A stretch of 64,000 bases of DNA from Pyronema omphalodes (lineage: Eukaryota > Ascomycota > Pezizomycetes > Pezizales > Pyronemataceae), in contig JAJJXM010000105.1 of the NCBI GenBank assembly GCA_024516155.1, forward strand, positions 1-64,000, written 5' to 3'. A program made the translations under genes and the position numbers. A model generated the notes under the pieces. The model ran no database searches, was not told the DNA's origin, and saw only the letters and a program-made list of their open reading frames with translations. Shown here piece by piece: positions 46,049 through 57,400 of the stretch. Each line of letters opens with the position of its first letter. Positions within the stretch are counted from its first letter, which is position 1.

Positions 46049-46960
46049 TTAACAGGCACATCCTCCACGATCCTCAATAATCGCTGGCAAAAACGGATCC
46101 TCCAAAATATCCCCCATCTCACTTTCTTGTTGCGCTAGGGCATGTCTTGCAATCACTATTTCTGGTCAGTCTTTGATCCCTGTCTCCATTCCGTCGCATG
46201 TTCCATCACTTTCACCGTTGCTTGAGTCACATACCTTCAAAAGCCTTCTCAACATCATTTCCATTCTTTGCACTGCATTCAAAATACGGCAACTGTCCCT
46301 GCTGATCACAATAATGCTTTGCAAGCGCTCTGCTAACCTGTCTCTTGCTCTCCCCAAGATCCGTTTTATTCGCCACACAAACGAATGGGAAACTCGAGGG
46401 ATCTCTGGGAGATGCTTGAATTAGGAATTCCTCCCGCCAGCTGTTTATATTCTCGAAGGATTTGGCGTTGTTGACATCGTATACTAAAACACAGCAGTCC
46501 GCACCACGGTAGAATGCAACTCCGAGGGATTGAAAACGTTCTTGGCCTGCGGTGTCCCAGATCTGTTTCGAAGAAGGTAAAGGTTAGTGATTGTAAGAGA
46601 ATGCAGCGGGGGGGCAGGAGATAATTGCGGTGCCGGTGAAGCCCAAGGGATACCAGTGCGCGGGGACGTACAGTTAAAGTAACAGAGCGGTCATCGAGGA
46701 TGACCTCCTTCGTCAAGAAGTCTGCGCCGATAGTAGCTTTATAAGACGCCGAGAATTCTTTATTGACCTGATACTTTATGTTAGCATCAACAGTGTTGCG
46801 AAGAGTAAATTAGAAGAGTGGGGTACAGACATAACGGTTCATCAAGCTTGTTTTTCCGACTCCACTATCGCCGAGAATAATAATCTGTCTGTTATTAACA
46901 TCTCTGTCGCGTGTTCCTCATCCTCAGTTTCCCCACCTTGAGAATCTTTCTTCTTGTCAT
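46049..46960 (-). CDS. YPT7: Rab7-family small GTPase (Ypt7), 5 exons
   Basis: Late endosome/vacuole Rab that drives homotypic vacuole fusion through HOPS. Minus-strand exons 46960-46937, 46884-46831, 46767-46672, 46562-46235 and 46155-46049 give 202 residues; the introns are 52, 63, 109 and 79 nt. Motifs: P-loop GDSGVGKT (13-20), effector region [14 protein letters not shown], switch [29 protein letters not shown] (123-126; the family usually has NKID), ECSAK, and a double-cysteine CAC C-terminus for prenylation. The highly Rab7-like [14 protein letters not shown] plus [14 protein letters not shown] assigns the subfamily. The first exon codes only MTRRKILK and its donor is the unusual GTGGGG; VTLT replaces the usual VTMQ at the exon 3/4 join, so that splice site deserves checking. 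Divergent from PUS4. Confidence 0.94.
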
Positions 46961-47884
46961 TTTTTCCGTCTGCTCTGTAGTGTGGTCTGTGGGCGCCGGT
47001 TGTGTGTGCTACTGAGGAAAGAGAGCTCGTGAGGAGAAGTTGTCTTGCCTGGCTCGGGAGTCGGGGTTACGTGCGCTTCTGTTAGAGTAAGAGAGGAGGT
47101 CAGGTGTTTTATGTGTGACGATATGCGCAGCTTATAAGGTGTAGGCTAGGTTATTTTGGGGCAATTGTCAGTTCGGAGGCTGTCGAGCTAACCTAGTTTT
47201 GCCAACAAGCCCAGGAAGCTCTGGCCAATGACTGTTGCACACCTCGTCTTGGCGATGCATGTTCCATAGCCGAGCAGCGCTGCCAACGATGAGCTGCGGT
47301 GCGAGCTGCCCGCTGCAAAAAGGGTCTTACATTAGTTTGAATGCGGATTGGTACACGCGACTAGCCTTGTGTCCAGCCTTATTGATATGCAGAATGACGT
47401 ACAAATGCGGATTGATAAATTAGCGAATGATAAGAAAAAGATAACGAGAAAAAATGAAAACAAAAACTACAGTATCCGGGATTCCCGTCTGGTCACCCAC
47501 GACAGTACTAGCCGGACGATATCATGCTTAAATAGCGCAGAGCGGACGGGATGCGTTGCATTCATGATTCTATGACCGTAGCTGGTACCCAATGTACCCA
47601 TTATTATATAATCATAAACACCTTCAGATCATGGAAAAATATTCGACGAATAGCAGCTCTTCATTCCACATTTCACCCTCAGTGTTTGGCCTGAGCCGCT
47701 TTCAAATCAAGCCTCCGTAGACTTCATTGATGGAGAAAGCCCAATACAAGAGACACAAAACCCCGAGAAAGGAGCGTGTTACATATCAACCGCGCGACTA
47801 GTCGCCCCTAATAACGCGCTAAGAAAAGTCTCACTGCCGTGAAACCGTTGCTACGCGAAATTCCTTTCGCGACAATCGCGGAAA
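46961..47884. promoter_or_regulatory. Divergent intergenic region YPT7/PUS4
   Basis: About 0.9 kb between two divergent ATGs must hold both promoters. No convincing TATA box or other known element is recognised. Small frames inside (62-75 codons) have no domain. Confidence 0.45.
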
Positions 47885-49093
47885 ATGCGATTCACAGCCC
47901 GCAACCTCGTTAACATCACCCGCTCAATCCCCCACTACCCAGCGAAACCCTCTCGTGAACTCCGCAGAAACATGTCGGCACCCGATTTCTCCGGCGTTAC
48001 TCCCGCTACCAGCCCTCTCGAGGGTCTTATTGGCATTAATAAACCCTCCGGAATCTCCTCCGCCGAAGCCCTCAGAATGCTCCAGGGTGTCTTCAAACCC
48101 TCCAAACTCTTCGCTCCTACCTTCGCCCTCGAAGCTGCCAAGCGTGCCGCTGAACCTCCCAACCAGCGTCGTCGCCGTAAAGGTCCTAATGCTGTCAATT
48201 TGGAAGTCAAGATCGGTCACGGTGGTACCTTGGACCCCATGGCACAGGGTGTCTTGATCGCCGGAATCTACGGAGGAACCAAGGAATTGGGAAGTTTCTT
48301 GGGATGCACCAAGACCTACGAATGTGTCATGATGCTCGGTGCTGATACCGATAGTTACGATGCTATGGGAAAAGTTGTGCGCTGGGCTGGATGGGAGGGA
48401 ATTACTAAAGAGATGGTCGAGGAGAAGTTGCAGCAGTTTAAGGGAGAGATCATGCAGGTTCCTCCGATTTACTCTGCGCTACACATGAACGGAAAGCGTT
48501 TATATGAGTACGCACGCGAAGGAGTGCCCCTACCTGTAGAGATCAAGGCACGCCCGGTTAGCACTGTCAGCTTGGAGATGGTCGATTGGTCCGAGGAGCA
48601 CGACTACGAGTTCCCTGAGGAGGCGGCTTTGGAGGAGAAGGTTGTTGCGGAGAAAATTGAGAAGCAGAAGGGAGGCACTGCAGGAAATGAGGCTACAGGA
48701 GAGAAGCGTGCTGCAGAGATCGAAGAGGAGGAGCCAGCAAAGAAGCCAAAAACCGACGATCATGCGACGGAGGAAGTGAAAGAGGCTGCAGAGACCACCC
48801 GTGCTACTAAGCCTGAGGGGAAGCCACCGATTATCACTTTGAGAATGACTGTCACTAGTGGGTTCTATGTTCGGTCGCTTGTTCACGATCTCGGTGTTGC
48901 TTTGGGAAGCGCTGCTTTCATGGTTAAGCTTGTCCGAACACGACAGGCGGACTTTGAGATCGGAAAGGAGAACACCTTGGAGTGGGAGGAGCTTACCGAG
49001 CAGCCTGAGGAGGTCTGGGGGCCCAAGGTTGAGGCCCTTCTGAATAAGTGGAAGGAGGAGAAGCAGAAGAAAATTGCCGAGGGACGGAAATAA
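47885..49093 (+). CDS. PUS4: tRNA pseudouridine-55 synthase Pus4 (TruB family)
   Basis: Converts U55 of the tRNA T-loop to pseudouridine in cytosolic/nuclear and mitochondrial tRNAs. Intronless, 402 residues. TruB hallmarks: GLIGINKPSGISS (about 47-59), the catalytic motif GHGGTLDPMAQGVLI with nucleophile Asp117, KTYECVMMLGADTDSYDAMGKV, GEIMQVPPIYSALHMNGKRLYEYAREG, and SGFYVRSLVHDLG near the C-terminus. Between about 245 and 315 there is a Glu/Lys/Ala-rich insertion, as in fungal Pus4. Residues 1-29 are basic and Glu/Asp-poor (MRFTARNLVNITRSIPHYPA), resembling a mitochondrial presequence; a second ATG at residue 30 starts just before the core. This suggests two isoforms, an inference only. 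Divergent from YPT7. Confidence 0.96.
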   Translation: MRFTARNLVNITRSIPHYPAKPSRELRRNMSAPDFSGVTPATSPLEGLIGINKPSGISSAEALRMLQGVFKPSKLFAPTFALEAAKRAAEPPNQRRRRKGPNAVNLEVKIGHGGTLDPMAQGVLIAGIYGGTKELGSFLGCTKTYECVMMLGADTDSYDAMGKVVRWAGWEGITKEMVEEKLQQFKGEIMQVPPIYSALHMNGKRLYEYAREGVPLPVEIKARPVSTVSLEMVDWSEEHDYEFPEEAALEEKVVAEKIEKQKGGTAGNEATGEKRAAEIEEEEPAKKPKTDDHATEEVKEAAETTRATKPEGKPPIITLRMTVTSGFYVRSLVHDLGVALGSAAFMVKLVRTRQADFEIGKENTLEWEELTEQPEEVWGPKVEALLNKWKEEKQKKIAEGRK

Positions 49094-52000
49094 GTTAAAC
49101 GGTGGATGTAGGTCAAAAAATTGGGGTGGCGTTTGAGGTCTTGGATTTTATGAATATAATTGTCAATACACAGGTTGTCTTTCGGCGGTAAAATTATATC
49201 TGTAAAACTTAGCTGTTGATTGAAAATTGATTACAAGTAATTTTGTCCGATGGTTTTTGGTGACATTAGTAAACGCGGGTAAAAATACGCTGTGGTACTA
49301 TCCGAGTTTTGAGATATTGGACGACAACAAAGTAACACCAGGTGACTGAGTAAGAGGGGGGTGGAGGGGGAAGGTCCCAAAGTACATCCATAACACCGCA
49401 GATGATACACCGGACCATTGAAGTCTCAACTAGAACTAAACCCGCTGCCACCAATTGCTCCAAGGGCCCTACCCTAACAACAACTCCAAGCAACTCCAAG
49501 ACCTCTGCCATATATTAGAATCACGCATTCACGCAGTCTGCGGATAAACCATTGAACAACTTCCCACGGCGCAAACCTGGACCGTCAACTTCCGTCTCGT
49601 CTTACATCTCCATGTCTCGACGAAAAATAAATCCGCCATTGAAAGAGTATCTCTAATCTTACCACTTACCACTCATAGCAGCTCAAAAGATACACTCCAA
49701 AAAGAACTATTATAAACCTTCTGAATTCTATCACCATCGTTGATCAATATCGCCATGATACCAGCACGTAGAGAACCTGTAAGACAGTAAGTTTGAAGCC
49801 GTAACCGCAATACAAGGCGCTGGTTCCACCTTCTTCCACTCCTGACCACACTCCTTCCTGCTAGCAAACTTTCGGTCTCTGCCGATTCTTTCATTGCCGT
49901 TATTATAGTAATAAAATAGCGGCATTAATCACTCCCTCTTCACTGATGAAACTGGGATGGCGACATAGTGAAGCAGTTGCTGGTTACCATTATAGGGGAT
50001 ATATAATAGAGTATATGAGGCTGAAGTGGAGACTCACTAGCTGGCCGTGGTTATGAGGAGAGAATTATGATTTCTTTTATTCCGCATAGGCCCTAAAGAC
50101 CTTGGACGGTGTGTGCTTGATACATTTATAAATAAATAAAGTATATGAGACTGAAGACTCGGCTTTGGATAAGATGCTTAGGAGTTACTGGGTGGATTAA
50201 CTATGGGATTTGAGATGTCACGTATGTTCTCATCACTTACTACTAACATTCTCTACGCTGTTTACGCCAGTTTACCATTCTTTTATTCCTTTGGATCGCC
50301 ACCTTACCTGGGTTTGAGGTGGATGTAGCATGCATAACATGCATAGGCTAGCTGTATTTTCCCTCGTCCATAGCACTGTTCAATCGTTATCAATCAGTTT
50401 ATTGTGATTCTCCGCCTCCATCTTTTCTCTCTCCCTCAGCTACGTTGCTATTGATCCCCATGATCCTTCTTCCAATTTCTTGCTTTATTTACCATGCAAA
50501 CCCGTAGATCACAATACTTTCCCAGATCATGTATAGTAAAAAAAACAAGCTTAGACCAAGACTCGCCTTTACCATCGTCGACATCCACATCACCAAGCGA
50601 CGTTTGCCCCAACCGGATCAACCCCACACGCTTCCCTCACTATAGCCAACCCTTTACCAAACCCTACCAACTAATCCAACCCAACCACCCAAGCCTACGA
50701 ACTAATCCACGCCCATCACACCTCCTACCACTATTTCACTAGCCCATAACCAACCCTTACTCCAACCCCCATAAGTTATAACTAAACCCTACTAAACCTC
50801 CACCCAACCCAACCCAACAGTCAACCTAGACTATTAATCATCACCAACCCCTCCACCCTTCAAAACTTAATAATCCCCACAAAGTGATGATTTCATCATT
50901 TCACTGACCTTGAGTTTATCCAATATCCACACTCTACCAAATCAAAAGTCACCAAACTCAACTCCAAACCCACAAACCAAAAGTCACCAAACCACAAACT
51001 CCAAACCCACAAACCAAAAGTCACCAAACCACAAACCACAAACCACAAACCACAAACCAAAACCAAAACCACAAACCACAAACCACAAACCACAAACCAC
51101 AAACCACAAACCACAAACCACAAACCACAATCCACAATCCACAATCCACAATCCACAATCCACAAACCACAAACCACAAACCACAATCCACAAACCCAAA
51201 GTCACCAAAACCAACCCCACAAACCACAAACCACAAACCCAAAGTCACCAAAACCAACCCCACAAACCACAAACCCACAATCATCATAACCATTACCATT
51301 ACCATGAAACCCACCCCACCAACGAATCCCACGCGTCACCGAACAGAAACCCCTAGCGAGTCTTCTACATGTAGTCAAGCTATCTACTATCAAGATATAT
51401 TCCCTGATTCCTCGCCCAGTCAGTCAATCAAACATAAACCACAATTAATAGGGATAGGGATAGGGATATGGTTAGAAAATATTGCTATGATATCTATTAA
51501 GATGGTTAATATGGTTAACATGGCACTGTTTACTGTACTGTCCTATTTAATTCTCTCTCCATCAATCGGCGGGGTGCGAGTGATCAGGTATAGGCGGTAT
51601 ATTATCACCATCATGACCCAAGTAATACCATTTTATAATTTCAATAAACGATTCCCAAATACCATCATGCCATATGAAGGAATAAAAAAAAAAAACCAAA
51701 TCATTAAACATCATCCAATAAAACAACATCACTCTCGAAATTTTTTTTCGCAAAAACGAAAAAGAAAAATATGCCAAGACATTGATTGAAATTGATATTA
51801 CGATACGATCAAAAAACCTACATAAAATCTTTTGAACCATTTCCTTACAATATGCTTTGCCATGCTTTGCCATGCTCTGCTTTTGCATTCCTAGGCTTCG
51901 CTTGGCCTTGCTTGGCCTTGCTTGGCCTTGCTTGGCCTTGCTTCGCTGAGCTTCGCTTTGCCTTGCTTTGCCTTACTGTCTCATCTGCCTGTGCCTTTGC

Positions 52001-52793
52001 CTTTACAAATAATATAGCTCCGAGCTGTTTCGTTATTTGTGTGTGCTCTTAACTAAAAAATAAAAAAAAAAATAAACAATTCCAAGCCGACTTTCAAAAC
52101 TTCTTCGAATAAACCGATCCAACCATCCCAACCTTAAGTAACACACAATCTTGCAGCAAAAAGAGAAAAAAAAAAAAAAACGAGGGAGAAAAGAAGAAAA
52201 CAAACAATGCGGTGATATCTCTCCTCAAATGTAAGTAATCTTTCCTTACATCAAATTCCGAAAAGTGTTTGACAAAATATACAGCAAAAAACCACCTCAA
52301 GTTAATAAAAAAAAAAAAAAGAACGGCAAAAACCAGCCAAAAAAGAAAATAAGACAAAAATAAACGAAAGAACAGCCAGAAATTTTCATATCCAACAAAA
52401 TGATCCTCCATAAAATATCGGAGAACAAGATTTGGAATGTGAAAACAAAAAAACAGTGACAATAATGAAATGGAAATGAGAAAAACCCCCACCTAGAGCG
52501 CCTTTAATGAATAAAAAAAGAGTAGCAAATAAACAAATAAACAAGTTAAAGAAATGTGCAACGCTTGCTAATATTCCTTCTCCGCTTAGGGTATCCGGAT
52601 TAGGGATGTGATCCTCTTGGTGCCTTGAATTCCCTTGGTGCACCTGGTGCCTATCAAGCCGTCCGTTCCGATGTTGGTATCCGTCGTCGACTATTAGGCT
52701 TCAATACCTCCGACAACTTAATGTGGTCCCTTGTGCCATCGTTTCATTGGTCGCGCTCGACTCCTTCGGCACGCTCTACTCCTCAGCACCCCG
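49094..52793. other. Gene-poor region between PUS4 and the MYND protein gene
   Basis: About 3.7 kb with no supportable gene. Contains a long A/C-rich 7-bp repeat region (50955-51275), a GATAGGGATAGGGATAG run (about 51455-51470), an AAACCAAATC... A-rich stretch, and (TTGGCCTTGC)n 10-mers at about 51895-51945. A-runs at 52030-52330 probably belong to the 3' end of the minus-strand gene. The open frame at 50910-51356 is a Lys/Thr/Pro/Asn repeat artefact. Confidence 0.65.
50955..51275. repeat. Minisatellite family, 7-bp unit ACCACAA and longer variants
   Basis: Units ACCACAA and TCCACAA dominate (about 51020-51190), interspersed with a longer unit ACCAAAAGTCACCAAAC at both ends (50945-51025 and 51195-51260). 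The nested organisation of short and long units indicates repeat-in-repeat expansion. Confidence 0.93.
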
Positions 52794-54488
52794 TTATTGC
52801 TGAGCCGCAACACACCAATGTCTGTGATAAACCCAAGCGCTCTTCTGGCATTCCTTGGAACAATACTTCGTCCTACGACACCTCCTACACTTCGCAAACT
52901 GTCTCGTATATTCCTCCCACTTGCCACATGCATAATACGCACACTGTCTAATCCCTCCTTTCGAGTCATCCTTCCTACATAAATTCCTCATCACAACTCC
53001 TGCCCAATATTGCATATCTTGAGGATGATGCCTAACAGTAAATTTTTCGACTAACGGGAAGATGTTGTAATCATCCGGTAATAAATATTCTTCTTTCTCC
53101 ATGTACTTTTTGTGTGCTGCGGCTGCAGCAGCGGCGTTATGTCGGTGTTCATCGTCTAATAGGTATAATTCCGGCTCGATTGAGAGGCGGGGAACCAGGT
53201 GCGAACGCTGGAAATACGTGCGGAGGTTACAGTATTTGGAAACATAAGCAAGGAGCTGGAGTGACATTAAAACATCCTCCTCGCGAGGCATGGATGAGGG
53301 AACGATAGAAGATGAGCTTTCAGCGGGGTTTCGCATTTGTAGAGATCCAATGGAAAGAGTAGGGTTGATTGTAGGCGGGTTTGGAGAGAAGCCAACGATG
53401 GGGTTAACGGGGCCGGCAGGGTTGAGAAGGCTACCGTCGATGGCTGATCTGTGAGTAATGTTAAAAGTTTCCGCAATGTCCTGAGTCTCAGTATGTGTGA
53501 GAGGTAGCGTCATGGGTTCATCGACACTCTCCATCATGGAGTCACGTTCCATATCGACGCCGGACTGAATATCGACAATTGGTTCATTAGGAGGCTGGGG
53601 GTGATTAATATCGTTTGTTGCATCGAAGGATTCACCGGAGATAGATCGCTGGTGACGAATTGCGTAACGACCGGTTCTAGTAGTCTGTGTTCTATCCTGA
53701 TAAGTACCAGCATTTACGGGAGGAGCTCCTGGAGTAGCCGGCGATGTCGGCTGCGACGGTACCCCAGGTTGCAACATTGACGGTAGCCTGTCGGCATCAC
53801 GCACCGGCTGAAGACCTGTGAGATCATTTGGGATCTGCAAATTGGTCGGTAGACCGCTTTGTTCCCTGGTGTTGGCGAATTGGAAAGGCTGTCTAGAATC
53901 CTGAGCTACACGCTGTTGTTGCGCATTACGGTTGAAAGCGGGAATTTCTTGAATGTCTTGAATCTGTGGCCTTGGAAGTGTAAGAATGTGGTCGGTAGTG
54001 TTGAGGTTGTTGGGAATATCTATGGAGGCTGGGTGTCCGGTCCGGCGGGTGCCAAACGACCGAGTTGTATCGCGTGATTGAGGTTTAGCGTTCCGCCTTT
54101 GAACTTTCTCCATAACTTGAATGTAGTTATCCAGTATCGTCGCAATGACTGGAACCATATCTGCCTCAACAACCCTCGTTCGCACATTCTCGGAACCTCG
54201 TACTCCAATGTTCACAACACACTGGAATGCCAAATTCCACTTCCACATGCTCATCAAATCCTTATTCCTTCCCTCCTTCAAGATAACCACTAGCCGTTCG
54301 ATACCTCCATCGATTGTAAGAATGTCTCGAATGCGTGCCGAAGATGTAGTAAGGTATGCAAGGTGGTTGAGGGAGTTTATTAACGGCAATGTAGAAGTGC
54401 AATCAAGTGCTCGACGGTCATAAAGAGCTGTAGTGATACCGACGGATGCCTTATTGGCGGACGGGATACTGAAATTAACTTCCCGCAT
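52794..54488 (-). CDS. samB: MYND-type zinc finger protein, samB/Mub1 family
   Basis: Intronless frame of 564 residues on the minus strand. In Aspergillus nidulans SamB is needed for normal conidiophore morphogenesis, and yeast Mub1 acts with the Ubr2/Rad6 ubiquitin ligase; these roles are by homology. The N-terminus MREVNFSIPSANKASVGITTALYDRRALDCTSTLPLIN is the strongly conserved samB signature. An Armadillo-like helical region follows (SLNHLAYLTTSSARIRDIL, GGIERLVVILKEGR, FQCVVNIGVRGSENVRTRVVEADMVPVIATIL), then a long Ser/Pro/Asn-rich variable region (about 160-420). A second conserved block includes SLQLLAYVSKYCNLRTYFQRSHLVPRL, and the C-terminus is a MYND finger (about 516-559) with CAYYACGKW, CRRCRRTKYCSKECQ and HRHWC. 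Start at the first ATG of the conserved motif. Upstream is 8 kb of non-coding DNA. Assignment is confident. Confidence 0.95.
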   Translation of the reverse strand: MREVNFSIPSANKASVGITTALYDRRALDCTSTLPLINSLNHLAYLTTSSARIRDILTIDGGIERLVVILKEGRNKDLMSMWKWNLAFQCVVNIGVRGSENVRTRVVEADMVPVIATILDNYIQVMEKVQRRNAKPQSRDTTRSFGTRRTGHPASIDIPNNLNTTDHILTLPRPQIQDIQEIPAFNRNAQQQRVAQDSRQPFQFANTREQSGLPTNLQIPNDLTGLQPVRDADRLPSMLQPGVPSQPTSPATPGAPPVNAGTYQDRTQTTRTGRYAIRHQRSISGESFDATNDINHPQPPNEPIVDIQSGVDMERDSMMESVDEPMTLPLTHTETQDIAETFNITHRSAIDGSLLNPAGPVNPIVGFSPNPPTINPTLSIGSLQMRNPAESSSSIVPSSMPREEDVLMSLQLLAYVSKYCNLRTYFQRSHLVPRLSIEPELYLLDDEHRHNAAAAAAAHKKYMEKEEYLLPDDYNIFPLVEKFTVRHHPQDMQYWAGVVMRNLCRKDDSKGGIRQCAYYACGKWEEYTRQFAKCRRCRRTKYCSKECQKSAWVYHRHWCVAAQQ

Positions 54489-57400
54489 AGTCGAAGATTG
54501 GATATTCGATAGACGAGGCTACCGATGGATGACTTTTGAAAATCAGCTCAGTCAATGTTCTTCAAGTGTAACATTGTATGGGGGGTGGCGAGGACAAGTA
54601 TTGGAGGAAGTTCAATATATTTACCTAGAAAAGAAGCAGGGCCCCGAAAAAAAATGATGCCGAGGGGGTTCGGGGGCAAGAGATGAACGGGGTATGACAA
54701 ATGCTCCGATAGTAGACGTAACGCGAAGGAAAAGTCGGGGCGACGATGTATGTTTGCTCCACCGGTGTGTTAGGGAACTGTGTGATGGCGGAGGTTTACA
54801 AAATTCCGCGGTTTGACGTGGTGGTGGTGGTAGAGAGTAGAGTAGAGAATCAACAGCAAATCAACGCACGGTCGAGGCCCAAGAGGGTGTGTCCAGCAGC
54901 GACGTGCGAGAGTGGTAGTGATCGTTGCAACGGATTGTGGTTGGCTCGTGACTTGATCGTTTATGAGTCTTGGACGTGCGGGTTCGTTGTGTCGTGGGCG
55001 GGCGACGTGGTGGAGGTGGAGGTGGAGGTGGTGGTGTAGGTGGAGGTGGTAGTCGTGGTCGTGGTCGGGTGAGTATGGAGTGAGTAAGTGGTGGTGGTGG
55101 TGGTGATGGTGGAGATACGCAGCGCTTCGTCGTTCGTAGTAAGTAAGTGTAGCAGGAATCAGCGAGTTTTTTGCAGTAATCGAGTGTCAGAGATGAGGCT
55201 TGGATTGGAGTTTCCGTGGCAGGTCAGTTTAGAGTCGGGCAGAGTCTCGCAGTTCTAGCAGTCTCTCGCAGTCTCTCACAGTCTCTCGCACTCTCGCAGT
55301 CTCGTGTCAAGAATGTGTCAAGTCGGTGCAGTGTCGGTGTCTTTGTGCGGCCTTGTCCTGTCTGGTTGGGCGAGTGATGTGCTCCAGTAGGGTGGTTTCG
55401 GTAGTCAGGGTAGAGTTCGTCGTAGTCGGGCAGGGTCAGCCAGGGAACCAGCCAGAGCGTGACAAGCGAGAGCAGACACAATAGTAAGGAGGCGCCAGCA
55501 GGCCAAGCAGCCGACAAAAATGGAGAAATGAGATTAAAAATGACAGCGAAGAGGCCAAAGGGCAGACACGGTTAGACTGATTTGGCGAGTGACGGCACCG
55601 CAAATATATTTTGTCGCCGTGTCGGTCAGTGGCCAGGAAAGAAGACTGCAGAATTCCTGTCGGTCGGCGTTGACAGATGCTGGGGGGTGGGGGGTATTAG
55701 GGAGGGGAGAGGGGAGAGGGGGAGGAGTGGAGGGGGCAAGAGGGAGGGGGCGAGAGGGGGGTTGAAGCCGGGCGACTATTCTGCGTGGGCGGTGTGGCTG
55801 CGAAGGGGCGGGGAATGAATATGTCAAGTGGATGGGCATCAGAGAAACACTGGGCATCAGCGAAACATCAAAACATCAAGTGAGCATCGAAACAAGACTC
55901 TGAAACAAATTTCCAAAGGGTATTCCCGAGATTTTTTTCAGCACTTTTCCCGGATGAGAGAGCTCCTCGACAGCGAAGTGTCGACAAAAAACAAATGACG
56001 CCTATCGGGTTGTGGTGACTGGGCACACGATATGATTGGCTGTAAACCAGCAGGGTTGGTGGGCGACAATGCTAAGATTTGAGAGAGAGGAGGGAGGGCG
56101 GCCAAATCGATCCAAGCACAGACAGGCAAGGTATCGTGAGATGGGTGTTCATTTAAATGACCGAAAAGCGGGCAAAATGGGACAAAAAGCACGGACATAA
56201 GGCGACTATGAATAGGGACGAGAAAGAAGGGCTGCATGAGTGATGCTGATGATGATGTTATCGACCTGTAGGGAGGAGGCGGTTGAAGAGAGAGAGAGAA
56301 ACAATACAAAGTCGTAAGTAAACATGAGAGGCTTGCATGACCGCCGTGCAATCAATCACTAAATGGTCAACACATCACTCCCTGGTGGCAATTCATGTCG
56401 AATGATATCAATTCTCCAATACTTCCCAAACAACCCGAACAACTCAATTACACAATCCTGACCCGTCCGCTTCGTCCCTCGAATTGGCTTTTGAAAATAG
56501 ACATAAAACCAATGTCAAATCTCTGTCGCTAATAATAAAGTTTCGATGACATTCAAATTTCTTCTTCCATCAATCAGTCTTATTAATTCCTTGTCGGTTC
56601 CATGTTTAAAATATGCATCAATTACATCCAGCCGTTGACGTCTTCAGGTTTTCTTATTCCGAACCGCTGTGTTGATCTATCACAACTTTATGGACCGTAG
56701 CGGTGTCAGGTTGTCGGGGTGTCGGGTGTCGGGGTGTCGGGGTGTCAGATTGAGTGGGGAGGGGAATTTGATAATTCGATATGGTAGGGAGACACCACTG
56801 CAGCAACATCAAACACTTTTGAAATTCCCTCGCATATGCAGATGATACCAGCCATATGGGCACCTTATCATGAACATTTAGCACCGTGATCGGTGTTGGT
56901 GTCGGTGTCGGTGTCGTCACCGTCGCATGTATATACACCTCATTCTTCACCTCCAGCCGTACCACCAGTATATGCCGATGCCGTAGTTACCTAATATCGT
57001 AGTTACCGCAAAATCGATTCCATCCATAAAACTTTCCTCAGGCCTATGTAGCCTACAAGGCGACGGCCTCTGTAGTCGTATATACATAGCCGCTGCCATT
57101 TCGATTCCACCTCAAAAAAAAATCACCATCAGGATCGATTTGACATTTTTATGCCTACTGTATTCCTCTCGCTGACATGTACCCTGATATGCTGTCTACT
57201 GCCGAACTATAACACCCAGACCATTGTGTACATAGTAGCCGCATCAACCGCTCCACGCACTACGTTTCTTTAACCCAACTCAACCCAACCCAACCCGGAA
57301 AATTAAACTTGGATCTTGGGATGCTGTATGATGTAGACTACACACGGGCGATTTACGAAGCTTAAGAGACCAGGAGCTTATTTACGCGCGCTCAGCTAAC

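Noticed and set aside
50910..51356. 148-codon Thr/Asn/Lys/Pro-rich frame and its minus-strand Cys/Gly/Leu/Trp counterparts
   Set aside because: Open only because the 7-bp ACCACAA repeat family contains no stop; no domain.
55534..56351. Minus-strand frames of 107 and 137 codons
   Set aside because: Pro/Ser/Leu-rich composition follows from purine-rich plus-strand DNA; no domain, no good start context, no intron-supported extension.
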